Of a DNA stretch of 64,000 nucleotides, positions 37,529-44,975 are shown one piece after another (position 1 is the stretch's first letter; each line of letters starts with the position of its first letter). A model generated the notes under the pieces. It was given only the letters and a program-made list of their open reading frames with translations. It made no database searches and was not told the origin of the DNA. The translations under genes were made by a program, and so were the position numbers. The stretch covers positions 983,144 to 1,047,143 of the forward strand of contig NZ_SMLH01000001.1 of the NCBI RefSeq assembly GCF_004349315.1. Reading direction: 5' to 3'. Source of the DNA: Flavobacterium ranwuense. Its GTDB lineage: Bacteria > Bacteroidota > Bacteroidia > Flavobacteriales > Flavobacteriaceae.

Positions 37529-38356
37529 TTAAGAATTATCCTTAGCTGATTCTCTTACATAAGGCTGAGTCACAATTCCGGCGGCGTCAAATGCCAGCTT
37601 ACAGCTTTCCAATGTATCAGCATAAACATCCCAGAAATCTTCATTTGTGGCCCATGGTCTAACGGCTAATTGTATAGCACTATCGGTTAGATTTTTTACA
37701 GAAACAACGGGTGCAGGAGTTTGAAGTACCTTTGGATTGTTTTTGAAAATAGCAGTAATTATTTCTTTTACTTTTTTAATATCCGTATCATAGGAAATAG
37801 CAATGGTCAAATCAGCTCTTCTAATTTTTTGCAAAGAATAATTGATAATATTTCCATTTGATAAAGATCCGTTGGGTATAAAAATAGTCTGGTTATTAGC
37901 CGTAATCAATTTGGTTACAAATATTTGAATTTCGCTGACAGTTCCGGTTACTCCTTGTGCTTCAATGGTGTCGTTTACCTTAAAAGGCTTAAAGAGAATT
38001 ATCAGCATGCCGCCTGCAAAATTCGATAAGGAACCTTGAAGAGATAAACCCACTGCAAGTCCCATGGCACCAAGAATGGCAACAAATGACGAAGTTTCTA
38101 TTCCCAGGTTTGAAATAAAAGTCACAAATAATAGTACCCTCAAAACCCAAAGTAGAATATCGGCAAGGAATTTAGTCAAGGTGGGGTCTAAGTCCCTTTT
38201 TATCATTAATTTTCTGATGAATCTATTGATCAGCCGAATGACATAAAGGCCAACAAATAAAATGAGAAAGGCAGAAATAATTTTTGGCGAATAATCAATC
38301 AATACCGTGATAAATGTATTGGCATAATCAGTTAACTGATTTGGATTTAAGTTCAT
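37529..38356 (-). CDS. MscS-type small-conductance mechanosensitive channel
   Basis: A 275-residue MscS-family channel with three N-terminal helices, the pore-lining TM3 rich in small residues (AILGAMGLAVGLSLQGSLSN about 92-111), and the cytoplasmic beta domain (FKVNDTIEAQGVTGTVSEI, TIFIPNGSLSNGNIINYS). It opens at low turgor threshold to release solutes on osmotic downshock. Normal length for the short MscS subgroup. Its start lies 107 nt after the stop of the repeat-protein gene on the same strand, with a terminator between, so it is transcribed alone. Confidence 0.95.
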   Translation of the reverse strand: MNLNPNQLTDYANTFITVLIDYSPKIISAFLILFVGLYVIRLINRFIRKLMIKRDLDPTLTKFLADILLWVLRVLLFVTFISNLGIETSSFVAILGAMGLAVGLSLQGSLSNFAGGMLIILFKPFKVNDTIEAQGVTGTVSEIQIFVTKLITANNQTIFIPNGSLSNGNIINYSLQKIRRADLTIAISYDTDIKKVKEIITAIFKNNPKVLQTPAPVVSVKNLTDSAIQLAVRPWATNEDFWDVYADTLESCKLAFDAAGIVTQPYVRESAKDNS

Positions 38357-38365
38357 TTTTTATCT

Positions 38366-38394
38366 AATAAAAAACCTTCCCAAAAGAGAAGGTT
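38366..38394 (-). terminator. Rho-independent terminator after the repeat-protein gene
   Basis: On the minus strand AACCTTC, an 8-nt loop and GAAGGTT are followed by a T run, located between the repeat-protein stop (38464) and the mscS start (38356). Confidence 0.85.
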
Positions 38395-38463
38395 AAGTTT
38401 GAAGTGCAAAAATACAAATAAATTATTTTCTTATAAATTAATCTGCATCTTCTTCTGTTTTAT

Positions 38464-39141
38464 TTATGTTTTTTTTGGGGTTTCAGTAGTATCGGCATCA
38501 CCGTCATTTGCTAATGAGCTTGCTTTTTTAGCTACAGTTTCGACAGCGTCAGTAGCTGTTGTTTTGGTGTCACTTGCTATGTCTTCCACTTTGTCTACGG
38601 CTACGGCGGCTTTTTCTTTTACAGTTTCCATAGTATCCGAAACCATTGTTTTGCTATCACTTGCTATTTCTTCCACTTTGTCTACGGCTACGGCGGCTTT
38701 TTCTTTTACAGTTTCCACAGTATCCGAAACTATTGTTTTGCTATCACTTGCTATGTCTTCCACTTTGTCTACGGCTACGGCGGCTTTTTCTTTTACGGAT
38801 TCTGCAGCGTTTCCTAAAGCATCACCTGCTTTGTCAGAATGCCCAGTGACAGTTTCTTTGGCTTGGTTAGCAAAACCTTCTACTTTATCTATAATTGGAG
38901 CAGCAGTTTCTTTTACTTTTTCAAATGTTTCTTCTACAAAAATTTCCGCTTTTTCAAGATAAGGAGTTGCAGTTTCTTTTGCTTTTTCAAATGTTTCCTC
39001 TGCAAATGTTTCTGCTTTTTCAAGATAAGGTGCTGCAGTCTCTTTTGCTTGTTCAAAAGTAGTTTCGGCTTTGTCAGCTAATTCGCTGGCAGTTTCTTTG
39101 GCTGAGCCAAATAAATTTTTAAAAAATGAAGATAGTCCCAT
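38464..39141 (-). CDS. Amphipathic-helix repeat protein (YtxH/LEA-like)
   Basis: A 225-residue highly charged protein with no signal peptide or membrane helix, after a short N-terminus (GLSSFFKNLFGSAKETASEL). It has three units of about 22 residues (FEKAKETATPYLEKAE type, about 30-95) and then three units of 29 residues (KEKAAVAVDKVEDIASDSKT type, about 115-205). The whole is predicted to be amphipathic helix with 11-residue periodicity, like LEA, apolipoprotein or YtxH stress proteins. Probably a stress or membrane-surface protein (inference). The antisense frame also looks open because of the repeats. Confidence 0.75.
   Translation of the reverse strand: MGLSSFFKNLFGSAKETASELADKAETTFEQAKETAAPYLEKAETFAEETFEKAKETATPYLEKAEIFVEETFEKVKETAAPIIDKVEGFANQAKETVTGHSDKAGDALGNAAESVKEKAAVAVDKVEDIASDSKTIVSDTVETVKEKAAVAVDKVEEIASDSKTMVSDTMETVKEKAAVAVDKVEDIASDTKTTATDAVETVAKKASSLANDGDADTTETPKKT
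38571..38831. repeat. 87-bp tandem repeat, about three copies
   Basis: The sequence starting CACTTGCTAT recurs at 38571, 38658 and 38745, exactly 87 bp apart, with the first two units nearly identical. It encodes the 29-residue repeat of the surrounding gene; the third copy diverges at its end. Confidence 0.9.
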
Positions 39142-39184
39142 GGTATTTTTATTTGATTAGTCTTACAATATTAAACAATTTTTT

Positions 39185-39508
39185 CTACGATTGCTTTATT
39201 AAATCATTAATAATTTGCTGGAAATCAGTATTTGGCATCAAGCAGGTCCTGTTTTGGCACAGATAAAACAGCATGTCCTTATTTATATAACGTGCTCATA
39301 AAAAAGGAAGGCTTGACGTTTTTTGGGTTTCGACCAAAACAATATTGGGAATGTACATGCTGTTTGTTTTTGCAGAATACTCTAAAGCCAATTCTCCACA
39401 AATAGCCAATTCTTTGTTTTGTTCCGAAAAGTTCAACCCCAAATTCATCCAGTTTGAGAATGCACGCGGATAATCGACACCAGCAAGTATTGCGACGAAT
39501 AGTGGGAA
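39185..39508 (-). pseudogene. Remnant of a YyaL/DUF255 thioredoxin-domain protein
   Basis: Read on the minus strand from 39508, the frame encodes about 70 residues including AGVDYPRAFSNWMNLGLNFS and ELALEYSAKTNSMYIPNIV, hits TGA at 39298-39296, and continues in the same frame with ARYINKDMLFYLCQNRTC to a TAG at 39187-39185. This matches the C-terminal end of YyaL-type (DUF255, spermatogenesis-associated protein 20-like) proteins, which normally are about 650-680 residues and end near a CQNxxC motif. The N-terminal 80% is gone and a TAA precedes the remnant, so this is a decayed gene fragment. Confidence 0.65.
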
Positions 39509-39520
39509 TTAGCTTCTAAA

Positions 39521-39560
39521 ATTAATTTAAGCGTCTCAATTGAAACGCTTAAATTAATTA
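39521..39560 (-). terminator. Terminator hairpin after the dodecin gene
   Basis: A 14-bp perfect stem (ATTAATTTAAGCGT paired with ACGCTTAAATTAAT), one mismatch, then the inner palindrome TCAATTGA. It lies just past the dodecin stop on the minus strand; being symmetrical and AT-rich at the base it may work in both directions. Confidence 0.75.
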
Positions 39561-39571
39561 ATAAAATTAAT

Positions 39572-39772
39572 CTATTCGAGTTCGAAAGTTAATTTTAGGT
39601 TTACTCTGTATTCTGTGATTTCACCTCCACTTACAGCTGCACTGTGGTCTTTAACGTATACAGAACGTATGTGGTTTATGGTTTTAGCCGCCTTTGCAAC
39701 TCCTTTTCGAGTTGCATCTTCCCAACTTATATCTGAACTGGAAAGCACTTCAATTACTTTTAATACTGACAT
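39572..39772 (-). CDS. Dodecin family flavin-binding protein
   Basis: A 66-residue protein matching dodecin over its full length: VLKVIEVLSSSDISWEDATRKGV, then a beta hairpin ending KLTFELE. Dodecins assemble as hollow dodecamers that store flavin (or CoA in some species) as a buffer. It is a single-gene unit, with a terminator downstream and 120 nt of gene-free sequence upstream. Confidence 0.92.
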   Translation of the reverse strand: MSVLKVIEVLSSSDISWEDATRKGVAKAAKTINHIRSVYVKDHSAAVSGGEITEYRVNLKLTFELE

Positions 39773-39892
39773 AATTTTTATTTGTTAAGTTAAGGATTAA
39801 ATATACCTATTTTATTTAAAATTTCAATTTAAAATGGTAATTATTTTGTATAACTATAACATTGTCAGCTTAATGTATGTTTTTAATTTTAC

Positions 39893-40792
39893 TTATGCGT
39901 TTATGGCTTCCACTTTAATTCCTTCGTCATTCAGCATACTTTTCAGCATGTTTTCGATACCGCTTTTTAAAGTAAATGTTGATGAAGGGCAACCGCTACA
40001 TGCTCCTTGAAGGATTACTTTTACGGTTTTGTCTGTTTCGTTATAGGAATCGAATGCGATATTTCCACCGTCAGCTTGTACGGCAGGTTTTACGTATTCC
40101 TCTAGTATGTTGATGATTTGTTGGGAAGTGACATCCAGATTATCAAACTCTTTTAATTTAGTATCCTCTTTTGCTGTAGCAGCTTGAATGAAATTTTCAT
40201 CTAGAACTGTTCCTCCGTTTTCAATATATTGCTTAATGAAACTTCTTAATTCTAATGTTATTTCCTGCCATTCATTGATTTCATATTTAGTTACAGATAT
40301 ATAGTTTTCATCAATGAAAATTTCTTTTACATAAGGAAATTTAAAAAGTTCTTTTGCTAATGGAGATGCGCCTGTTTGATCAATATTTTTGAATTCGATA
40401 GCGTTCTTAGTCAACATTTTGCTCACTACAAATTTCAATGCCGATGGGTTTGGAGTGGTTTCTCCATAAACGGTCACAGGCTGTTTTTTGCCTTTGTTTT
40501 CATCAATAGCAACGATTGTTCCACCATTGTTTACAAATGTTTCCATTTGTTCTGCTACGGCATCTTTGACATCGTCCCATTCAACAATACTATATTTTTC
40601 GATTGCAATAAAATTTCCAGAAATGTAAATTGTTTTTACAAAGGGAAGGTGAAATAATTGTTGCGCTAGTGGAGACGTTTTAGCTTCATCAATGTTTTTG
40701 AATTCAAAACTTTCATTTTGAGTTATAAAATCTTGAAATTCAAACTTTAATATAGTTGGGTTTTGTGTTTCTTTTATGCTAACTTTGTTCAT
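39893..40792 (-). CDS. Nfu-type Fe-S scaffold with two N-terminal domains
   Basis: A 299-residue protein with two Nfu_N domains in tandem (about 8-90 and 108-195, sharing NPT/PSxLKF and SPLAxxLFxxPxVK patterns) and one C-terminal NifU-like domain (about 222-297) with the cluster-binding Cys265 and Cys268 in GACSGCPSS. Nfu proteins carry 4Fe-4S clusters to target enzymes. One Nfu_N domain is usual, so the duplication is notable. No isc or suf genes are adjacent. TAAATTTG at 40816-40809 may be its -7 element. Confidence 0.93.
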   Translation of the reverse strand: MNKVSIKETQNPTILKFEFQDFITQNESFEFKNIDEAKTSPLAQQLFHLPFVKTIYISGNFIAIEKYSIVEWDDVKDAVAEQMETFVNNGGTIVAIDENKGKKQPVTVYGETTPNPSALKFVVSKMLTKNAIEFKNIDQTGASPLAKELFKFPYVKEIFIDENYISVTKYEINEWQEITLELRSFIKQYIENGGTVLDENFIQAATAKEDTKLKEFDNLDVTSQQIINILEEYVKPAVQADGGNIAFDSYNETDKTVKVILQGACSGCPSSTFTLKSGIENMLKSMLNDEGIKVEAINA

Positions 40793-40961
40793 GACTTTTA
40801 AATTTTTACAAATTTAGTAAAGTTATTTTCTACGAATAACTATATTTGAGTTTTTAATGAATAAATTAACTTTAGTTTAATTTTTAGATAAGCTGTTTGT
40901 CTTTGTTTCCATAAAACTTTTATTAATTTAGAATTATTCATTCTTATTAAAAAGTAATTAA

Positions 40962-41960
40962 ATGTATAATAAAATTAAATTTTTATCTGCTCTTTTTTTT
41001 ATATCCTATTATTCCTTTTCACAGGAAGGAATTCCTGTTTATTCCGATTATCTTTCAGACAACTATTACTTAATTCATCCTTCTATGGCAGGTGCGTCAA
41101 ATTGTGCCAAAATTAGGCTGACGGGTCGTAAACAATGGTTTGATCAGGAAGATGCTCCAGAGCTTCAAACATTAAGTTTTAATGGAAGAGTAGGTGAAAA
41201 AGCAGGTGCCGGAATTATACTTTTCAATGATAAAAATGGATATCATTCCCAAAAAGGAGTCAAATTTAGTTATGCCTATCACCTTATGTTTTCAAGAGAT
41301 GAGGTCGATTTGAACCAATTGTCTTTTGGTATCAGCGCAGGATTAATTCAAAGTCAATTAGATGAAACGGAATTCATGCAATCAGGTGATTTTGACCCAA
41401 TTATTGATGGAACTGTCGTACAAAAAGATTCTTATTTTAATGTAGATATTGGAGCGTCTTACAACTACTTGGATTTTTATGCTCATGCTACTGTAAAAAA
41501 TGTCATAGAGACCAGAAGAGATATTTACACTGAATATGAAAGTGATAATTTAAGAAAGTACTTATTGAGTGCTGGTTACATCTTTGGGGACAGAGATAAA
41601 ATATTATGGGAGCCTTCTGTTTTATTCCAAATGGTGGATCAAACTAAAGAAAAATCGATTGATATTAATTTTAAAGCCTATAAAACGTTAGATTTTGGAA
41701 AGCTTTGGGGCGGATTATCCTATAGAAGAAGTTTTGACGGTGCAGAATATATTGATGGAAATTCTGTTTCGAAACAAAAACTGCAATATATTACTCCAAT
41801 AGTAGGTGTTAACTTTGACAGATTTATGTTTGCCTATACCTATTCTCAATTAACCGGAGCTGTTAAGTTCGATAATGGTGGCTACCACCAAATAACTTTA
41901 GGAATTGACTTGTTCTGTAAACCGGTAAAATACGATTGTTATTGTCCGGCAATTAATTAA
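40962..41960 (+). CDS. PorP/SprF family T9SS membrane protein
   Basis: A 332-residue outer-membrane protein with signal peptide (IKFLSALFFISYYSFSQ) and the family opening YSDYLSDNYYLIHPSMAGA (about 28-46), followed by beta-barrel strands ending in ITLGIDLFCK. PorP/SprF proteins attach T9SS cargo to the cell surface and are usually encoded next to a large secreted adhesin. No such adhesin is adjacent here, so this copy is an orphan. The next gene follows after 20 nt but is a cytosolic enzyme. Confidence 0.9.
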   Translation: MYNKIKFLSALFFISYYSFSQEGIPVYSDYLSDNYYLIHPSMAGASNCAKIRLTGRKQWFDQEDAPELQTLSFNGRVGEKAGAGIILFNDKNGYHSQKGVKFSYAYHLMFSRDEVDLNQLSFGISAGLIQSQLDETEFMQSGDFDPIIDGTVVQKDSYFNVDIGASYNYLDFYAHATVKNVIETRRDIYTEYESDNLRKYLLSAGYIFGDRDKILWEPSVLFQMVDQTKEKSIDINFKAYKTLDFGKLWGGLSYRRSFDGAEYIDGNSVSKQKLQYITPIVGVNFDRFMFAYTYSQLTGAVKFDNGGYHQITLGIDLFCKPVKYDCYCPAIN

Positions 41961-41980
41961 TAAATTATTACATTTTACTC

Positions 41981-42499
41981 ATGCTAATTAAATCTGTTAA
42001 CGGTAAGTCACCTTCAATTCCGGAGGATTGTTATGTAGCCGAAAATGCAACTATTGTAGGTGATGTTTCTTTTGGAGAAAATTGTAGTGTTTGGTTTAAC
42101 GCCGTAATAAGAGGGGATGTAAATTTCATTAAAATTGGTAATAAAGTAAATATACAAGATGGGGCAGTTATTCATTGTACGTATAAAAAGCACCCAACAA
42201 TTATAGGGAATAACGTTTCCATTGGTCATAATGCTATTGTACACGGCTGTACGGTTCACGACAATGTGCTAATAGGAATGGGAGCTATCGTAATGGATAA
42301 TTGTGTGATCGAAAGTAATTCTATTGTGGCTGCCGGTGCTGTTATTACTCAAAATACAGTTGTAGCATCTGGTACGATCTGGGCAGGGGTCCCTGCTAAG
42401 AAAGTGAAAGATATTGATCAATCTGATTTTGCGGGCGAAATTGAACGCATTTCGAATAATTATGTAATGTATTCGAGTTGGTTCAAAGAAGAAGAGTGA
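41981..42499 (+). CDS. Gamma-carbonic anhydrase-like hexapeptide-repeat protein
   Basis: A 172-residue left-handed beta-helix protein with hexapeptide repeats (SVWFNAVIRGDV, TIIGNNVSIGHNAIVHGC) and histidines positioned for the trimer-interface metal site (VIHC, SIGHNAIVHG). Family members (YrdA/CaiE/Cam) bind zinc or iron; many lack proven carbonic anhydrase activity. It converges with murI, stop codons 10 nt apart. Confidence 0.9.
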   Translation: MLIKSVNGKSPSIPEDCYVAENATIVGDVSFGENCSVWFNAVIRGDVNFIKIGNKVNIQDGAVIHCTYKKHPTIIGNNVSIGHNAIVHGCTVHDNVLIGMGAIVMDNCVIESNSIVAAGAVITQNTVVASGTIWAGVPAKKVKDIDQSDFAGEIERISNNYVMYSSWFKEEE

Positions 42500-42509
42500 A
42501 AAATCTAGT

Positions 42510-43289
42510 TTAAAAATCTATTTCTTCAACTGTGTATTTATTTTCTAAAATTTCAGTCAAAACTTTTGGATTTATATTTGTATAAAAAACGGGTTCACTG
42601 TTTTGTGTCGATGAAAAACCTACTTTGTCTCGTAATATATTTTGTGTTTGTTTGGCAACAGCTTCACCAGAATCTATAATTTGAATGTGTTCTGGAAGGA
42701 TTTTTTTGATTTGTGGAATCAGATAGGGATAATGACTACACCCTAATACTAAATAATCGATGTTGGCTTCAATCATCGGAGTCAGGTAGGAGTGAAGCAG
42801 TTTAGTCATCTCTGGGGAATTGATATCCCCGTTTTCAATTAGCTGGACCAATCCGTGGCCCACTTGCTCAATTATTTTTGTGTCTTGGTACTTTTCTGTA
42901 GTCTTGTTGAAAAGTTCACTGTTCAGGGTTCCTTGTGTAGCCAAGATTCCTATTATTTGTGTTTTAGAATGCGTAACAGCCGGTTTTATTGCAGGCTCAA
43001 TACCTATAATCGGAATGTCATATGTAGCTCTTAACTCTTGTATTGCATTAGTGGTTGCAGTATTACAAGCTATGACAATTAATTTGCATTTCATTTCCAG
43101 AAGAAAATCAGTATTTTTCATACTCAATGTAATAATCTCTTGTTTAGATTTTTGTCCATAAGGGGCATTTTTACTATCTGCCAGATATATGGTTTTTTCA
43201 TTGGGTAGTAATTGATGGATTGCTTTCCAAATTGAAGTTCCGCCAATCCCTGAGTCAAAAATTCCTATAGGTTGATTATTGCTGTTCAT
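42510..43289 (-). CDS. murI: Glutamate racemase
   Basis: A 259-residue enzyme with both catalytic cysteines: Cys75 in IACNTATTNA and Cys184 in LGCSHYPYL, plus the N-terminal FDSGIGGTS. It makes D-glutamate for peptidoglycan. It follows the envelope-biogenesis cluster (ompH genes upstream) but is separated from it by a terminator. TAACTTTG on the minus strand at 43301-43294 is a possible -7 element very close to the start. Confidence 0.96.
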   Translation of the reverse strand: MNSNNQPIGIFDSGIGGTSIWKAIHQLLPNEKTIYLADSKNAPYGQKSKQEIITLSMKNTDFLLEMKCKLIVIACNTATTNAIQELRATYDIPIIGIEPAIKPAVTHSKTQIIGILATQGTLNSELFNKTTEKYQDTKIIEQVGHGLVQLIENGDINSPEMTKLLHSYLTPMIEANIDYLVLGCSHYPYLIPQIKKILPEHIQIIDSGEAVAKQTQNILRDKVGFSSTQNSEPVFYTNINPKVLTEILENKYTVEEIDF

Positions 43290-43341
43290 AAAACAAAGTT
43301 ACATGCTGAAATTTGAATTTCCTAAAATTTATTTTAAACAA

Positions 43342-43378
43342 AAAACTGCTCAAGCCTAAGATAAGGGTGAGCAGTTTT
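43342..43378 (-). terminator. Terminator between the ompH genes and murI
   Basis: An 11-bp perfect stem AAAACTGCTCA/TGAGCAGTTTT (43342-43352 with 43368-43378) lies 20 nt past the stop of the OmpH gene on the minus strand, ending the porG-to-ompH transcription unit. Confidence 0.85.
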
Positions 43379-43397
43379 GTACGAGTATCGATTGGTT

Positions 43398-43898
43398 TTA
43401 GAAACCTAAATCTTTTTTTACATCCATAGTCAAGTTTGGACCGTCTGCAAGTAATAAAGAAGTACCATCTAATACATACTGGAACCCTTTAGCTTTTCCT
43501 ACTTTTTGAATAGAAGCTCTTACTTTTTCCATTAATGGTTTTACGATATCAGATTCTTTTTGTTGCAATTCTTTTTGAGCATTGTCTCTAAAGTCAACAA
43601 TTCTTTTTTGCATATCTTGAACTTCTTTAGAGCGCTCACCATTTATTGCTTCAGTAACTGTAGCAGCTTCAGCTTCGTATTTTTTCAATTTTCCTTGGTA
43701 TTCTTCAACCATTTTTTTGTAATCAGCATCATACGTAGTACTCAATTTTTCCAATTGTTTTTGAGCATCTAGCATTGCTGGCATTTTTGACATAATTTCA
43801 CTTACATCAACATGAGCAGTTTTTGCTTGTGCATTAATTGTTTGGTTTGCTCCTAAAATAAAAATGGCAGCAATAAATAGAGTTTTAATTTGTTTCAT
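43398..43898 (-). CDS. OmpH/Skp-family periplasmic chaperone (short)
   Basis: A 166-residue protein with signal peptide (KTLFIAAIFILGANQTINAQA) and a central coiled coil (about 40-115), as in Skp/OmpH, the trimeric chaperone for unfolded outer-membrane proteins. It lies 21 nt downstream of a longer OmpH paralogue and of bamA, consistent with barrel-protein assembly. Confidence 0.92.
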   Translation of the reverse strand: MKQIKTLFIAAIFILGANQTINAQAKTAHVDVSEIMSKMPAMLDAQKQLEKLSTTYDADYKKMVEEYQGKLKKYEAEAATVTEAINGERSKEVQDMQKRIVDFRDNAQKELQQKESDIVKPLMEKVRASIQKVGKAKGFQYVLDGTSLLLADGPNLTMDVKKDLGF

Positions 43899-43919
43899 CG
43901 TTTTTAAAATATTTAATAA

Positions 43920-44939
43920 TTAATTTTTGTTTGTATTCTCTTTTAATTTTTCTTCTTTAGCTTTTCTAATTGCTTCCCTGTCTTCCAGTGTTTTTTTTCT
44001 TTTTTCGTCTAATGCTTTCTTGCGATCCTCTAAAACTTTCTTACGATCTTCTAATGTTTTGGCTTTTGCGGCCGCTTGTTTTTGTTTGAGATCTTCAACT
44101 GCTTGTTTCGTGCTGTCTTTATCAGGATCGTTGCCAGTTACTGTTTCAGTGCCGTCTATTTTAACATTTGCAGAAACCGTGCCATTTTTTTTAGCCTCTC
44201 TGTCCGCTAAAATTTGTTTTCTTTTGTCATCAAATTCTTTTTTCTTTTGCTCCTGAAGCAATTTTCTATCAGCGAGTGTTTTATCTCTTGTAGCTTTTTT
44301 ATCATCTAAGAGTTTTTGTCTCTCTACCAATGCTGGATTTTCGTCCAATGCATCTTCTTTGTTTTCTTTAGCTTCCTCTTCTTTTAATTGTTTTTTAGTC
44401 AACTGTTCTCTTTTTTCTGTCCTGTTCAGTGTGCGTAAAATTTGATCGCTTATATCAAATCTTTTTGCCGCAAATAACATGGTCAAGTCGGAAGTTTTGT
44501 CAAAGATAAAATCATATTTTAACCGTTCTGCAATATCTTGAACCGCAGTAAAAACTTGATCTTGTATTGGTTTTACCAAAACGGATTTTTGTATCATCAA
44601 ATCTCCGTTGGCACCAAATCTTTTTTGTTGGTATTCTAGATTTTCGTTTTCAAGAAAATTAATTTCTGTTTCTCTTTCGTCAATTAGCTCTTTCGTCAAT
44701 AAAGCTCTTTCTGCTTTTAAGGCTTCCTTCAATTTATTGATTTCAATTTTCTTAGTATCAATCTCCAGTTTCCATTTTTCAGCCTTTTGCTCTAATTGAG
44801 TCTTTGCTTCTGTATAATCGGGTACATTTTGTAAAATGTATTCCATATCAATGTAGCCTAGCTTAGTTCCTCTGGTTTGTGCGTCAATTGTTTGTACAAT
44901 GACTAATACTAAAAATAGATATAAAAATTGTTTTCTCAT
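43920..44939 (-). CDS. OmpH/Skp-family chaperone with long charged C-terminus
   Basis: A 339-residue protein: signal peptide (FLYLFLVLVIVQTIDAQ), an OmpH domain (about 22-175, LGYIDMEYILQNVPDY at the start), then a Lys/Glu-rich tail of about 160 residues built from LEDRKKxL-like coiled-coil repeats. The tail is absent from the short paralogue and from E. coli Skp. Encoded between bamA and the short ompH. Confidence 0.9.
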   Translation of the reverse strand: MRKQFLYLFLVLVIVQTIDAQTRGTKLGYIDMEYILQNVPDYTEAKTQLEQKAEKWKLEIDTKKIEINKLKEALKAERALLTKELIDERETEINFLENENLEYQQKRFGANGDLMIQKSVLVKPIQDQVFTAVQDIAERLKYDFIFDKTSDLTMLFAAKRFDISDQILRTLNRTEKREQLTKKQLKEEEAKENKEDALDENPALVERQKLLDDKKATRDKTLADRKLLQEQKKKEFDDKRKQILADREAKKNGTVSANVKIDGTETVTGNDPDKDSTKQAVEDLKQKQAAAKAKTLEDRKKVLEDRKKALDEKRKKTLEDREAIRKAKEEKLKENTNKN

Positions 44940-44975
44940 AACGTTACTGTATTAGAAAATTTATAACCAATTTTT

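Noticed and set aside
38571..38831. Possible CRISPR array
   Set aside because: The repeats are 87 bp, contiguous and in frame with a coding sequence, without spacers.
38399..38962. 187-codon open frame on the plus strand opposite the repeat protein
   Set aside because: It exists because the repeated codons leave the opposite strand free of stops. Its protein is a Ser/Thr/Leu low-complexity string, whereas the minus-strand frame has charged helical repeats, a start of its own and a terminator after it.
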